Origin: Klebsiella ornithinolytica NBRC 105727 = ATCC 31898
GTDB lineage: Bacteria; Pseudomonadota; Gammaproteobacteria; Enterobacterales; Enterobacteriaceae
NCBI RefSeq assembly: GCF_001598295.1
Contig: NZ_BCYR01000001.1
Span: forward strand, 682,001-746,000
DNA: 64,000 nt
Direction of reading: 5' to 3'
The position numbers and the translations under genes were made by a program. Under the pieces are notes generated by a model. It saw nothing but the letters and a program-made list of their open reading frames with translations, was not told the origin of the DNA and ran no database searches. Below, one piece after another: positions 1 through 9,040 of this stretch (positions are counted from its first letter, which is position 1; each line of letters opens with the position of its first letter).

Positions 1-122
1 GAGGGAAGATAACAGCATTGACGGACAAACCGCAGTGGCCGAACGCAAAAAAACAAATTAAATGTTGAGGATTTGATCGGGGCGACAAAATTGCACTGCG
101 GAGGCGCAAAAGTTCACGGCAC

Positions 123-137
123 GCACTACTTTAGTGC
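123..137 (-). promoter_or_regulatory. NtrC-type enhancer motif overlapping the ubiX stop codon
   Basis: Seen: a perfect inverted repeat, GCAC-N7-GTGC, the core of known NtrC (NRI) sites such as those at glnA. The ubiX stop codon lies inside it. In E. coli and Salmonella the next gene in this direction is argT, a nitrogen-regulated (NtrC/sigma54) gene; here it would start beyond position 1. Inference: this is an upstream activator site for argT. No good sigma54 -24/-12 element was found in bases 1-122. Confidence 0.5.
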
Positions 138-710
138 GACTGAAGGTCCCTGCCAACGGGTAAAAAGATCCTGCGGAAGGGTAATATCGAACTGATCGAT
201 AACCCGGTTGACCGTCTGGTTAATCACATCGTCGAGGGTTTGCGGGCGATGGTAGAAAGCCGGAACCGGCGGCATAATCACCGCGCCCATCTCTGCGGCC
301 TGCACCAGCAGGCGCAGATGACCAAGATGGAACGGCGTTTCCCGCACGCACAGGACCAGCGGACGACGCTCTTTGAGGACCACGTCCGCCGCACGGGTCA
401 GCAGACCATCGGTATAGCTGTGAACAATTCCGGAAAGCGTTTTCACCGAGCAAGGCAGTATCGCCATGCCGGCGGTCTTAAACGACCCCGACGAGATACT
501 GGCGGCGATATCGCGCGCATCATGGACCACATCCGCCAGCGCCTGCACTTCCCGTAGAGAATAGTCGGTCTCCAGCGCCAGCGTCTGCCGCGCTGCCTGG
601 CTCATGATCAGATGCGTTTCGACATCAGGCACATCGCGTAAAATCTGAAGCAGTCGCACACCGTAAATGGCGCCGCTGGCGCCGGAGATACCAATAATAA
701 GTCGTTTCAC
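126..710 (-). CDS. ubiX: UbiX flavin prenyltransferase
   Basis: Attaches a dimethylallyl group to FMN to make the prenylated-FMN cofactor used by the decarboxylase UbiD in ubiquinone synthesis. The 194-residue product starts with the family's KRLIIGISGASGAIYG nucleotide-binding segment and carries the conserved SSGSF and RRPLVLCVRETP stretches. The start is a GTG at 708-710, preceded by a GGAAGAGG ribosome site; an ATG 120 bases upstream would add residues absent from the family. The protein runs a few residues past the usual 189 because its last codons are read through an NtrC-like palindrome. It is last in the folC-dedD-cvpA-purF-ubiX gene order, and a hairpin separates it from purF. Confidence 0.95.
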   Translation of the reverse strand: MKRLIIGISGASGAIYGVRLLQILRDVPDVETHLIMSQAARQTLALETDYSLREVQALADVVHDARDIAASISSGSFKTAGMAILPCSVKTLSGIVHSYTDGLLTRAADVVLKERRPLVLCVRETPFHLGHLRLLVQAAEMGAVIMPPVPAFYHRPQTLDDVINQTVNRVIDQFDITLPQDLFTRWQGPSVALK

Positions 711-795
711 GATGATTGCCTCTTCCACATAATGGGGCAGACTTTGCCGGATTATAGCACCGGACGCAAGCCTTACGGCCACGCGGCAAAAACAC

Positions 796-827
796 AAAAG
801 CCCGCGGTCGGATGACGGCGGGCTTTT
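796..827 (-). terminator. Hairpin terminator between purF and ubiX
   Basis: Inverted repeat AAAAGCCCGC / GCGGGCTTTT, followed on the minus strand by a T-rich run (GTGTTTTTG). It sits just after the purF stop and would end or attenuate transcription before ubiX. Confidence 0.75.
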
Positions 828-844
828 CACAACGCTCGGGTTAA

Positions 845-2362
845 TTAGCCTTCGTTGTGCATCTCCAGGTTTTCCACTTCGTTCAGACGCTGCACCGCTT
901 TCGCATCGTCATTACGTAAGGAGTCAAGATAATCGAGGTACTGCTGGTCCACATCCTTAGTGACGTACACGCCGTTAAATACCGAACATTCAAACTGCTG
1001 AATATCCGGATTTTCCACACGTACAGCCTCAATCAGATCGTTCAGATCCTGGAAGATAAGGCCATCCGCGCCAATGATCTGGCGGATTTCGTCCACTTCG
1101 CGACCGTGGGCAATAAGCTCGGTTGCCGTCGGCATATCAATGCCGTAAACGTTCGGGAAACGAATCTCTGGCGCTGCGGAAGCCAGATAGACCTTTTTCG
1201 CGCCGGCTTCGCGCGCCATCTCAATAATCTGTTCCGAGGTGGTCCCACGCACGATGGAGTCATCCACCAGCAGCACGTTTTTATCCCGGAACTCCGCGCG
1301 GTTGGCATTAAGCTTACGACGCACCGACTTCCGGCGCAGCTGCTGGCCCGGCATGATGAAGGTCCGGCCGACGTAACGGTTTTTCACGAAGCCCTGGCGA
1401 TAAGGCTTATCGAGGATACGGGCAATTTCCAGCGCGATATCGCAGGAGGTTTCCGGGATCGGAATGACCACGTCAATGTCCAGATCTTCCCATTCACGAG
1501 CGATCTTCTCACCCAGTTTGGTGCCCATATTGACGCGCGCGCTGTAGACGGAAATCTTGTCGATAAACGAGTCCGGGCGAGCAAAATAGACGTACTCAAA
1601 GAGGCACGGGTTGCTGACCGGATTCTCCGCGCACTGACGGGTAAACAGCTGGCCCTTCTCGGTAATATAGACCGCTTCACCCGGCGCCACATCGCGCAGG
1701 AATTCGAAGCCCAGGGTATCCAGCGCCACGCTCTCGGAGGCCACCATATACTCGGTACGACCATCGCCAACATCACGTTTCCCCAACACCAGAGGGCGGA
1801 TGCCGTTTGGATCGCGGAAGGCAACCATACCGTGACCAATGATCATCGCCACGCAGGCGTAGGCACCGCGGATTTGACGGTTCGTCGCAGCGATCGCGGC
1901 AAAAATGTTATCTGCTTCCAGAGGATAATGACGGAAGTTATCCAGCTCGCTGGCGAAGATGTTGAGCAGGATTTCAGAATCGGAAGTGGTGTTGATATGA
2001 CGGCGTTTTTCTTCAAACAGCTTCTTACGCAGCTCGTGCGCGTTGGTCAGATTGCCGTTATGCGCCAACGTAATACCATACGGTGAGTTGACGTAGAAAG
2101 GCTGCGCCTCGGAGGCACTTGAACTGCCCGCCGTAGGATAGCGAACATGGCCAATCCCCATATTGCCCTGCATACGCTGCATGTGGCGAGCTTCAAAAAC
2201 GTCGCTCACCAGTCCGTTCGCCTTACGCAAACGGAAACAGTTATTTGCATCAATAGTGATGATGCCTGCGGCATCCTGGCCACGATGCTGAAGCACCGTT
2301 AACGCGTCATAAATCGACTGGTTTACCGGCATAACACCGGCGATACCGACAATACCGCACAT
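845..2362 (-). CDS. purF: Amidophosphoribosyltransferase PurF
   Basis: First committed step of purine synthesis: PRPP + glutamine to 5-phosphoribosylamine. The 505-residue product equals the E. coli length. It begins MCGIVGIAG, so after Met removal Cys-1 is the N-terminal nucleophile of a class II glutamine amidotransferase domain (about residues 1-230). The C-terminal half is a type I phosphoribosyltransferase domain with the PRPP loop [13 protein letters not shown] near residue 365. It follows cvpA by 33 bases and shares its PurR-controlled promoter. No abnormality seen. Confidence 0.98.
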   Translation of the reverse strand: MCGIVGIAGVMPVNQSIYDALTVLQHRGQDAAGIITIDANNCFRLRKANGLVSDVFEARHMQRMQGNMGIGHVRYPTAGSSSASEAQPFYVNSPYGITLAHNGNLTNAHELRKKLFEEKRRHINTTSDSEILLNIFASELDNFRHYPLEADNIFAAIAATNRQIRGAYACVAMIIGHGMVAFRDPNGIRPLVLGKRDVGDGRTEYMVASESVALDTLGFEFLRDVAPGEAVYITEKGQLFTRQCAENPVSNPCLFEYVYFARPDSFIDKISVYSARVNMGTKLGEKIAREWEDLDIDVVIPIPETSCDIALEIARILDKPYRQGFVKNRYVGRTFIMPGQQLRRKSVRRKLNANRAEFRDKNVLLVDDSIVRGTTSEQIIEMAREAGAKKVYLASAAPEIRFPNVYGIDMPTATELIAHGREVDEIRQIIGADGLIFQDLNDLIEAVRVENPDIQQFECSVFNGVYVTKDVDQQYLDYLDSLRNDDAKAVQRLNEVENLEMHNEG

Positions 2363-2395
2363 ACGTCTTTTCCTCGTTCAGCCACATCCCAACGC

Positions 2396-2884
2396 TTATG
2401 CTTTGGGCAAGAAACTTGACGAGCTTTGCAGATAGTCAAAAAACCATCTGATAACGAAACTGAACTGCGGGATAAGCTCTGACTTTTGCCAGTCTTCGCT
2501 TTTCGCCATACCGGTAAAACTATCGAGAAAGAACAGAATCGCAGAGACAATCAGCACGCCACGCAGGGCGCCAAAACAGATCCCTAACACCCTGTCGGTA
2601 CCCGACAGGCCCGTTTTCTCAACCAGTGCGCCAATCACATAGTTAACGATGGCGCCAACGATAAGCGTTGCGATAAACAGTATCGCGATAGCAATCCCAT
2701 TGCGGACCATTTCGTCTTCAAAGCCCGTGAACCAGACAGCCAGGTAAGTGTAGTAATGACTGGCGACAAAGAAAGCACATCCCCAGGTTACCAGCGATAA
2801 CGCTTCACGAACAAAGCCGCGGATCAGGCTTACCAGACAGGAAAAACCAATCACCGCTATAATGACGTAATCAATCCAGACCAT
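2396..2884 (-). CDS. cvpA: CvpA membrane protein (colicin V production)
   Basis: A 162-residue inner-membrane protein with about four hydrophobic segments, close to E. coli CvpA along its whole length (MVWIDY start; C-terminal [13 protein letters not shown]). It is needed for colicin V export and envelope homeostasis in E. coli; its biochemical role is not settled. I chose the ATG at 2882-2884 (MVW) over one two codons upstream: it matches E. coli and has a GGGA ribosome site at suitable spacing. It is followed directly by purF. Confidence 0.95.
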   Translation of the reverse strand: MVWIDYVIIAVIGFSCLVSLIRGFVREALSLVTWGCAFFVASHYYTYLAVWFTGFEDEMVRNGIAIAILFIATLIVGAIVNYVIGALVEKTGLSGTDRVLGICFGALRGVLIVSAILFFLDSFTGMAKSEDWQKSELIPQFSFVIRWFFDYLQSSSSFLPKA

Positions 2885-2926
2885 AAACATCCCACGATTT
2901 ACGCCCTGTCATCCGGTTCGGGGCGC

Positions 2927-2955
2927 ATTCTAACAGAAAAAGAAAACGTTTGCGT
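2927..2955 (-). promoter_or_regulatory. cvpA-purF promoter with PurR operator
   Basis: On the minus strand ACGCAAACGTTTTCTT (2940-2955) matches the PurR consensus ACGCAAACGTTTGCGT except near its 3' end. TAGAAT (2927-2932) is the -10, with the operator over the -35. The same arrangement is known at E. coli cvpA-purF: repression by PurR with hypoxanthine or guanine. Confidence 0.85.
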
Positions 2956-2980
2956 AGGGATTTCCGTGCCCTACAGAAAT

Positions 2981-3012
2981 AAAAATGGCGCTGAAAAAAC
3001 ATTCAACGCCAT
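2981..3012 (-). terminator. Terminator after dedD
   Basis: Minus-strand stem ATGGCGTTGAA / TTCAGCGCCAT with a six-base loop, followed by TTTTATTT. It lies between dedD and the cvpA promoter. Confidence 0.7.
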
Positions 3013-3082
3013 GCTGTCTTGCGCCTCCTGAAAGCACGTCAGACAGGAGCTTCGCCCCTCACCAGCGCGGCGAGGGACAAGA

Positions 3083-3781
3083 TTAGTTGGGGCTATATCC
3101 CATGACCACACCGCTCAGGCCGGAGATCTGTTTCAGGTCGCCAAGCTGCCCTTTCAGTTTATCTTTTGAGGTATCGGGACCGACCAGAATACGGGTAATT
3201 TTACCTTGAACCGGCGTCGAAGGCGACGTGTAGACCTTAAACCCGGAGGAGCGCAGCTTACCGACGATTTCATTGACCTTATCCGCATTCTTCAACGCAC
3301 CGAGCTGCACCACATAGGCTTTGCCGGTCGGAGCAGGTATCTCGGCCGGTTTCGCCGGCGGCGTCTGGGCAACGGTTTGTTGCTGCGGCTGCGGCTTCTC
3401 CACCGGCTTCGACGGCTGAGGCTGCGGTTTCGGTTGAGGCTGCGGTTTGGGCTGCGGCTTCGGTGCGACCACCGGCTCCTGCACATCATCGAAACTGTTG
3501 CTGTTAACCGGGATACGCGACGGATCCAATGACGGCGCCGCGGCGTCTCCCGCTCTGACCTCTTCCGCCGCCCCTTCCGGCGGTTGAGCCGGAAGAGCCT
3601 GAGTCGCCGCCGGCAGCATATCCGGCTCATCGCGATCGCCCGGTTTTGGCACCAGTGGAATTGCCGCGAACTCGTCCTGATAATGCTTTTTCTGACCATC
3701 AAGCAGCCCCGGGAGGATAATCACCCCCAGCGCGACCAGCACAATCGTCCCGACTAAACGGTTCTGAAACTTACTCGCCAC
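3083..3781 (-). CDS. dedD: DedD, SPOR-domain cell division protein
   Basis: Inner-membrane bitopic protein that binds septal peptidoglycan and helps constriction. The 232 residues comprise a short cytoplasmic tail, one membrane helix (about residues 8-28), a long proline-rich periplasmic linker and a C-terminal SPOR domain (about 155-230) for denuded glycan strands. The linker contains a run of alternating PKPQPQP repeats, making the protein about 12 residues longer than in E. coli; linkers of this kind vary in length. It overlaps the 3' end of folC by 11 bases, so translation is probably coupled. Confidence 0.95.
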   Translation of the reverse strand: MASKFQNRLVGTIVLVALGVIILPGLLDGQKKHYQDEFAAIPLVPKPGDRDEPDMLPAATQALPAQPPEGAAEEVRAGDAAAPSLDPSRIPVNSNSFDDVQEPVVAPKPQPKPQPQPKPQPQPSKPVEKPQPQQQTVAQTPPAKPAEIPAPTGKAYVVQLGALKNADKVNEIVGKLRSSGFKVYTSPSTPVQGKITRILVGPDTSKDKLKGQLGDLKQISGLSGVVMGYSPN

Positions 3782-5039
3782 CGATTCTCCCCGCCTCTAT
3801 TTCTTCCATTACATGCGCCACCGTATGGAATGAACCACACACCAGCACCGTATCTTCCGGTCTGGCATCGGCCATCGCCGCATGCCAGGCCTGAGCCACG
3901 TTGGCGTAAGCTTTTCCTGCCTGCAAATGCTCCTGCAGCTGTTGCGCCGTTGCACCGCGCGGCCCTTCCAGAGGCGCACAGTACCAGCTATCCACTTCCG
4001 CCGTCAGGTTTGCCAGCGTGCCGGCAATATCCTTATCATGCAGCATACCAACAACCGCCAGCACGCGCCCCGTTTTCGACAGGCTTTTGAGACGTCCGGC
4101 GAGCCAGGCTGCCGCATGGGGGTTATGCGCCACATCGAGAATCACGCGCGGCGTTTCGCTGATTATCTGAAAACGCCCCGGCAGCATCGCCTGTTTAATA
4201 CCGTCGCGAATTGCCCGATCGCTCACCTGAAGTCGGCTGGCTCGCAGCGCCGCCAGCGCCGTGGCGGCATTCGGCAGCGGAATCTGAGGCAACGGTAAAT
4301 CCGCCAGTGTCCCCTCCCCGTCACTGAATGACCACGTCTGCTCGCCGGCGACATAGCGCCAGTCGACGTCGCGACGCAGAAGCGTTGCCCCTTTCCCGGC
4401 GGCCACCTCGGCGATGGTATGGGGCATCTCCGGTTCACCAACGACGGCCGGTTTGCCGGCACGGAAAATACCGGCCTTCTCACGACCAATGCTTTCCCGA
4501 TCCGGTCCCAGCCAGTCAGTATGATCCAGGGCGATGCTGGTTACCACCGCCACATCCGCATCGACGATGTTGGTGGCATCAAGACGCCCGCCGAGACCAA
4601 CCTCAAGGATCACCACGTCGAGCTGCGCCTGCTTAAACAACCACAGGGCAGAGAGCGTGCCAAACTCGAAATAGCTCAGGGAAATCTCACCGCGCGCCGC
4701 TTCAATTTCAGCAAAAGAGGCGGTATGCGCCGCTTCCGGCAGCTCCGCGCCCTGTACGCGTACGCGCTCGGTATAGCGCACCAGATGCGGCGAACTGTAA
4801 ACCCCAACCTTGTAGCCCGCCGCGATCAGCACAGACTCCAGCGTGCGGCAGGTGGTTCCTTTACCGTTGGTTCCCGCCACCGTGAAGACGAACGGCGCAG
4901 GCTTTAACACCGCCATCCGTTCGGCGACTTCGCTCACGCGGGTCAGCCCCAGATCGATGGTTTTACTGTGCAGATGTTCCAGATAGGAAAGCCACGTAGC
5001 CAGGGGCGACGTGGCCTGAGGAATAGGTTCTTTTTCCAT
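3771..5039 (-). CDS. folC: Bifunctional dihydrofolate/folylpolyglutamate synthase FolC
   Basis: Adds glutamate to dihydropteroate (making dihydrofolate) and extends the glutamate tail of folates. The 422-residue form beginning MEKEPIPQA matches the E. coli length. The ATP-binding loop GTNGKGTT lies near residue 57, followed by the Mur-ligase-type central domain (LDHTDWLG) and a C-terminal domain (FDVAHNPHAA-type motif, here LDVAHNPHAA). A TTG at 5079-5081 with a better ribosome site (AGAGG) would add 14 residues and cannot be excluded. Overlaps dedD; first gene of the operon. Confidence 0.95.
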   Translation of the reverse strand: MEKEPIPQATSPLATWLSYLEHLHSKTIDLGLTRVSEVAERMAVLKPAPFVFTVAGTNGKGTTCRTLESVLIAAGYKVGVYSSPHLVRYTERVRVQGAELPEAAHTASFAEIEAARGEISLSYFEFGTLSALWLFKQAQLDVVILEVGLGGRLDATNIVDADVAVVTSIALDHTDWLGPDRESIGREKAGIFRAGKPAVVGEPEMPHTIAEVAAGKGATLLRRDVDWRYVAGEQTWSFSDGEGTLADLPLPQIPLPNAATALAALRASRLQVSDRAIRDGIKQAMLPGRFQIISETPRVILDVAHNPHAAAWLAGRLKSLSKTGRVLAVVGMLHDKDIAGTLANLTAEVDSWYCAPLEGPRGATAQQLQEHLQAGKAYANVAQAWHAAMADARPEDTVLVCGSFHTVAHVMEEIEAGRIGGE

Positions 5040-5071
5040 GATGTCCGCGAGTGTTAACGGTAAATACGCTT

Positions 5072-5179
5072 CATCCTTCAAACTGCCTCTTGCCGGCAGC
5101 GCTCGTCACCCGCGCTGTCCATTGGACCGGGCCCTGACGGGGCTTTAGCCTTTCCGCCGCGCCGCAGTTTGAATGATGG
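5072..5179. repeat. Interspersed inverted repeat between accD and folC
   Basis: Two arms, CATCCTTCAAACTGC (5072-5086) and, in opposite orientation, GCAGTTTGAATGATG (5164-5178), match at 14 of 15 positions around a 77-base GC-rich core. The layout is that of a REP/BIME-like or small MITE-like element. I did not see another copy in this window. Confidence 0.45.
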
Positions 5180-5190
5180 CGCATAGAATT

Positions 5191-5220
5191 AAAAAAGGGC
5201 AGCGCCGTCAGGCCTGCCCT
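5191..5220 (-). terminator. accD terminator
   Basis: Minus strand GGGCAG - 11 bases - CTGCCC followed by six T. It lies just after the accD stop. Confidence 0.85.
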
Positions 5221-5228
5221 CCGAATTA

Positions 5229-6143
5229 TCAGGCCTCTGGTTCCTGATCCGGTGCCGGTGGCACCACCTCACCTTCGTGAGAGACGTCCTGGCTGGGTGC
5301 CGGAAGATTCATCAGCTTCGCCAGAATGCTGGCCAGCTTCAGACGCATTTCCGGGCGACGAACGATCATATCGATCGCCCCTTTTTCAATCAGGAACTCA
5401 CTGCGCTGGAAGCCCGGCGGCAGTTTCTCACGTACGGTCTGCTCGATAACGCGAGGCCCCGCAAAGCCGATCAGCGCTTTCGGTTCCGCGATATTGAGAT
5501 CGCCCAGCATGGCGAAGCTCGCCGATACGCCGCCCATGGTCGGGTCGGTCAGTACGGAGATATACGGTAAACCGCGCTCCTGCATTTTCGCCAGCGCGGC
5601 TGAGGTTTTCGCCATCTGCATCAGCGACATCAGCGCTTCCTGCATACGCGCGCCGCCGGAAGCGGAGAAGCAAATCAGCGGGCAATTATCTTCCAGCGCC
5701 TGTTCTACCGCGCGCACGAAGCGAGCGCCAACCACCGAGCCCATCGAGCCGCCCATAAAGGAGAATTCGAATGCTGCTGCGACAACCGGCATCTCGTGCA
5801 GAGTGCCCTTCATGACCACCAGCGCATCTTTTTCACCGGTCTCTTTTTGAGCGGACGCCAGACGGTCTTTGTATTTTTTCGAATCGCGGAACTTCAGCAC
5901 ATCTTTCGGCTCGAGCTCGCTTCCCAGCTCCACCAGGGAACCTTCGTCCAACAGGCTATGCAGGCGATTACGCGCCGACATACGCATGTGGTGATCGCAC
6001 TTAGGGCAAACCTCCAGGTTGCGCTCCAGCTCTGCGCGGTACAGAACCTGCCCGCAGCTGTCGCACTTAGTCCATACACCCTCAGGAATGCTTGCCTTGC
6101 GGGTGGGAGTGATATTGCTTTTAATTCGTTCAATCCAGCTCAT
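5229..6143 (-). CDS. accD: Acetyl-CoA carboxylase carboxyltransferase subunit beta
   Basis: With AccA it transfers the carboxyl group from biotin-BCCP to acetyl-CoA, making malonyl-CoA for fatty-acid synthesis. 304 residues, as in E. coli, starting [10 protein letters not shown] after an AAAGGTT ribosome site; an in-frame start 63 bases upstream is not conserved. The N-terminal C4 zinc ribbon (CDSC at about residues 27-30, CPKC about 46-49) is intact; the rest is a crotonase-fold domain with the [18 protein letters not shown] oxyanion/CoA region. It stands alone with its own terminator. Confidence 0.98.
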   Translation of the reverse strand: MSWIERIKSNITPTRKASIPEGVWTKCDSCGQVLYRAELERNLEVCPKCDHHMRMSARNRLHSLLDEGSLVELGSELEPKDVLKFRDSKKYKDRLASAQKETGEKDALVVMKGTLHEMPVVAAAFEFSFMGGSMGSVVGARFVRAVEQALEDNCPLICFSASGGARMQEALMSLMQMAKTSAALAKMQERGLPYISVLTDPTMGGVSASFAMLGDLNIAEPKALIGFAGPRVIEQTVREKLPPGFQRSEFLIEKGAIDMIVRRPEMRLKLASILAKLMNLPAPSQDVSHEGEVVPPAPDQEPEA

Positions 6144-6301
6144 TGATAACCTTTCTGCCTGAACCTGGTCGATGCCAGTTTTGTCGTAAGGGGCGCATAA
6201 TGCCATTTTTGACCCTTACAGACCATGAATGTTGCACATTAAATCATAACATCCCGTAACATGGGATAAAAAAGTGGTCGTACCGCTCACACTTCCCTCT
6301 T

Positions 6302-6322
6302 CGGGCAGCAGGCTGCTGCCCG
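6302..6322 (-). terminator. Hairpin after dedA
   Basis: Near-perfect palindrome CGGGCAGCAG / CTGCTGCCCG, 20 bases past the dedA stop. There is no T run, so it may be a weak or Rho-assisted terminator or a processing hairpin in front of accD. Confidence 0.4.
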
Positions 6323-6343
6323 ACGCAGATAAAAGCAGGAGGG

Positions 6344-7003
6344 TTATTTCGTCTGCTTCGCCGCCGCGCGCTTGTGGCGAATAATTTCAATGACCCCAGG
6401 CAGCACCGACAGAACAATAATGGCGACAATCAGCAGCTTCAGGTTTTCCTGAACGATCGGCAAATCGCCAAACAGGTAGCCTGCATAGGTAAACAGCAGA
6501 ACCCACAGCAGCGCGCCAACCACGTTATACGCGGCAAAATGACGATAGGACATATGGCCCATTCCCGCCACAAACGGTGCGAAGGTTCTGACGATCGGCA
6601 CAAAACGCGCAAGAATAATCGTTTTGCCGCCGTGACGCTCATAGAACGAATGGGTTTTATCCAGGTAGCTACGTCGGAAAATCTTCGAATCAGGATTACT
6701 GAAGAGCTTTTCGCCAAACAGCCGTCCGATAGTGTAGTTCAGCGCATCGCCGACAATGGCCGCAATGACCATCAATGCCACCATCAGATGCACGTTCAGA
6801 TCGTTCGTCGGCAGCGCCGACAGCGCGCCGGCCACGAACAGCAGCGAATCGCCGGGCAGGAATGGCGTCACCACCAGACCCGTTTCACAGAACAGAATCA
6901 AAAACAGAATGGCGTATACCCAGACGCCATAACTGGCAACCAGCTCAGCCAGATGAACATCAATATGCAGGATGAAATCAATTAAAAAACGAATCAGGTC
7001 CAT
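6344..7003 (-). CDS. dedA: DedA family inner-membrane protein
   Basis: 219 residues starting [10 protein letters not shown], matching the E. coli length. The family (DedA/Tvp38) comprises multi-spanning membrane proteins needed for envelope integrity; several members are linked to recycling of undecaprenyl phosphate. The conserved motif FxxR-x3-G is visible as [18 protein letters not shown]. It lies in the truA to accD interval; a start ten codons upstream is possible but not conserved. Confidence 0.94.
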   Translation of the reverse strand: MDLIRFLIDFILHIDVHLAELVASYGVWVYAILFLILFCETGLVVTPFLPGDSLLFVAGALSALPTNDLNVHLMVALMVIAAIVGDALNYTIGRLFGEKLFSNPDSKIFRRSYLDKTHSFYERHGGKTIILARFVPIVRTFAPFVAGMGHMSYRHFAAYNVVGALLWVLLFTYAGYLFGDLPIVQENLKLLIVAIIVLSVLPGVIEIIRHKRAAAKQTK

Positions 7004-7070
7004 ATTGTATGAGTCCTTAATGACACGACACAAAATCGGCCAGGATGCCGTGCGACAACAAACCGCTCGT

Positions 7071-7102
7071 TTCCGGTCGTAGAAATAATTCCCCGACCGG
7101 AA
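7071..7102 (-). terminator. Inverted repeat downstream of truA
   Basis: Perfect 9-base arms TTCCGGTCG / CGACCGGAA with a 14-base loop, placed between truA and dedA. It is a candidate terminator for truA, though no clear T run follows. Confidence 0.4.
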
Positions 7103-7152
7103 CGCTCAGATGCGGCCAACAAGCGGGCAGCCTGAAGGATAAAGCGTTAATG

Positions 7153-7965
7153 TTAGTCCGCCAGAAACAGCGGGCCCATCGGCATCACCGGCAGATCGTA
7201 GCGGGCCGGATAATCTACCGACACCAGATACAACCCTTCTGCTTTTGCCGTCGCGGCGGCCAGCTTCCTGTCTTTCGCCGCCAGAAGTTCTGCTATCCAG
7301 CTCTCTGGCTGGTTCCCGGCCCCTACTTCCATCAGGCTGCCGACAATGTTCCTTACCATATGATGTACAAAGGCATTCGCTTTGATATCCACCACCACAT
7401 ACGCGCCATACCGCGTGACGCTAATATGGTTAATATTTCGCCACGGCGTGCGCGACTGACACTGCACCGCGCGAAATGAGGTGAAATCATTTTCACCCAG
7501 CAAACACTGGGCGGCGCGCTGCATCCGCTCCGCATCCAGAGGCTGATGATAATGGGTGACGCCCTGGCTTAACACCGCCGGACGCAGACGGTGATTATAG
7601 ATGACGTAACGGTAGCGACGCGCGGTGGCGCTGAAGCGGGCGTGAAAATCGTCCGGGACATGTTTCACCCAACGGACGGCGATATCGCCCGGCAAATTCG
7701 CATTGACCCCCAGCGTCCAGGCCGCGTCTTTGCGCAGCGCGTGGGTCTCAAAATGCACAACCTGGCCGGTGCCATGAACACCGGCGTCGGTGCGACCGGC
7801 GCAGAATACGTTAATCGGTTCATTTGCCACCTGCGAGAGCGCCTTTTCCAGCTTCTCCTGCACGCTGCGAACTTCGTTTTGCCGCTGCCAGCCGTAATAT
7901 TTGCTGCCGTCGTACTCGATGCCCAGCGCGATTTTATAGACCGGCTGCTGCTCCATCTCAGACAT
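7153..7965 (-). CDS. truA: tRNA pseudouridine(38-40) synthase TruA
   Basis: Isomerises U38-U40 in the anticodon stem-loop of many tRNAs. 270 residues, identical in length to E. coli TruA, with the catalytic aspartate at residue 60 in [11 protein letters not shown]. Its ATG shares one base with the usg stop (TGATG), so translation is probably coupled to usg and the upstream pdxB transcript. Confidence 0.97.
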   Translation of the reverse strand: MSEMEQQPVYKIALGIEYDGSKYYGWQRQNEVRSVQEKLEKALSQVANEPINVFCAGRTDAGVHGTGQVVHFETHALRKDAAWTLGVNANLPGDIAVRWVKHVPDDFHARFSATARRYRYVIYNHRLRPAVLSQGVTHYHQPLDAERMQRAAQCLLGENDFTSFRAVQCQSRTPWRNINHISVTRYGAYVVVDIKANAFVHHMVRNIVGSLMEVGAGNQPESWIAELLAAKDRKLAAATAKAEGLYLVSVDYPARYDLPVMPMGPLFLAD

Positions 7966-8978
7966 CAGTACAAATACTCCTGCACCAGTTTCTCCGCGAT
8001 TTTCACCGCCATCAGCGCGCCGCCGAAGCGGACGTTATCGGCAACGGACCAGAACTGAATCTGTTCCGGCATGCCGTAATCATTGCGTACACAGCCGACG
8101 GAGAGTTGCGCAGTACCTGAAGCATCGCCGACCTGAGTCGGGAATTCGCGCTCGGCGGAGAGCTCAATATCTTCGCCGCGAGTGAAGGCATCGCGAGCCT
8201 CTTCTGCCGCCAGCGGACGCATCGCTTCGAAGTTCACCATCTGCGCATGACCGTAGAACACCGGCGACTGCACGACGCTGGCTGAAACCATCAATCCTTC
8301 ATCCTGGAGGATCTTACGAACTTCATCGACAATACGGCGCTCTTCGCGCACGCTACCTTCACGATCCGGCAGCAGCGGCAGCATGTTAAACGCCAGCTGA
8401 CGGCCAAAGAAATCTTCATCATCGATTGGCATACCGTTGAGCAGCTTCGCGCTCTGCCCCGCCAGCGCATCAACGGCTTTTTTACCGTATGCGGAAGCGG
8501 AGATCAGGCTGGTCACGCTGATACGCGACAGGCCGCCTTCATCGATCAGCGGTTTCAGCGCCGTCAGCAGCTGGCTGGTCAGGCTGTTGGCGACGGCGAT
8601 GACGTTGCGATTGCGATAATCGGCCAGTACAAACGGGTTCACTTCCGGCACAACCAGCGGTACGTCCGGCTCCAGCGCAAACAGACCGCTGAGATCGATA
8701 ACCAGACAACCGGCATTGGTCGCCTCATCAACATAGGCCGCCGTCGCTTCAACGCCAGCGGCAAAAAAGGCCAGCTGTACCTGGGTCCAGTCAAATACGG
8801 CAGCATCCTGCACGATCACCGACTTACCGCTAAAACGCAGATGCTCTCCCGCGCTCTCATTGCGCGCCAGCGCATAGATATCACCCACCGGGAACTGACG
8901 TTCAGCAAGGGTGTCGAGCAGGGCTTCGCCGACGGCGCCCGTTGCGCCCAGTACGGCAATATTCCAGCCTTCAGACAT
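7965..8978 (-). CDS. usg: Usg, aspartate-semialdehyde dehydrogenase homologue
   Basis: 337 residues, as in E. coli Usg, between pdxB and truA. The N-terminal NAD(P)-binding motif [17 protein letters not shown] and the dimerisation domain of the Asd family are clear. The active-site segment, which in true Asd contains a nucleophilic cysteine (NCTT-type), reads [10 protein letters not shown] here, so the catalytic Cys is missing. The same change occurs in E. coli Usg. A dehydrogenase activity is therefore unlikely and the function is unknown. Confidence 0.93.
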   Translation of the reverse strand: MSEGWNIAVLGATGAVGEALLDTLAERQFPVGDIYALARNESAGEHLRFSGKSVIVQDAAVFDWTQVQLAFFAAGVEATAAYVDEATNAGCLVIDLSGLFALEPDVPLVVPEVNPFVLADYRNRNVIAVANSLTSQLLTALKPLIDEGGLSRISVTSLISASAYGKKAVDALAGQSAKLLNGMPIDDEDFFGRQLAFNMLPLLPDREGSVREERRIVDEVRKILQDEGLMVSASVVQSPVFYGHAQMVNFEAMRPLAAEEARDAFTRGEDIELSAEREFPTQVGDASGTAQLSVGCVRNDYGMPEQIQFWSVADNVRFGGALMAVKIAEKLVQEYLY

Positions 8979-9001
8979 GGTGGTTTACTCCAGAGAAAAG
9001 C

Positions 9002-9028
9002 GACCCTGCCGGAGTATCCAACAGGGTC
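9002..9028 (-). terminator. Hairpin between pdxB and usg
   Basis: Minus strand GACCCTG - 13 bases - CAGGGTC then GCTTTTCTC, 12 bases after the pdxB stop. It probably lowers read-through into usg-truA rather than blocking it, since these genes are co-transcribed in E. coli. Confidence 0.6.
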
Positions 9029-9040
9029 ATTAAGAAGACA

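Noticed and set aside
1106-2086. 326-residue frame antisense to purF
   Set aside because: Shadow of the GC-rich third-codon pattern of purF; similar shadows oppose mnmC, mntH and fadJ.
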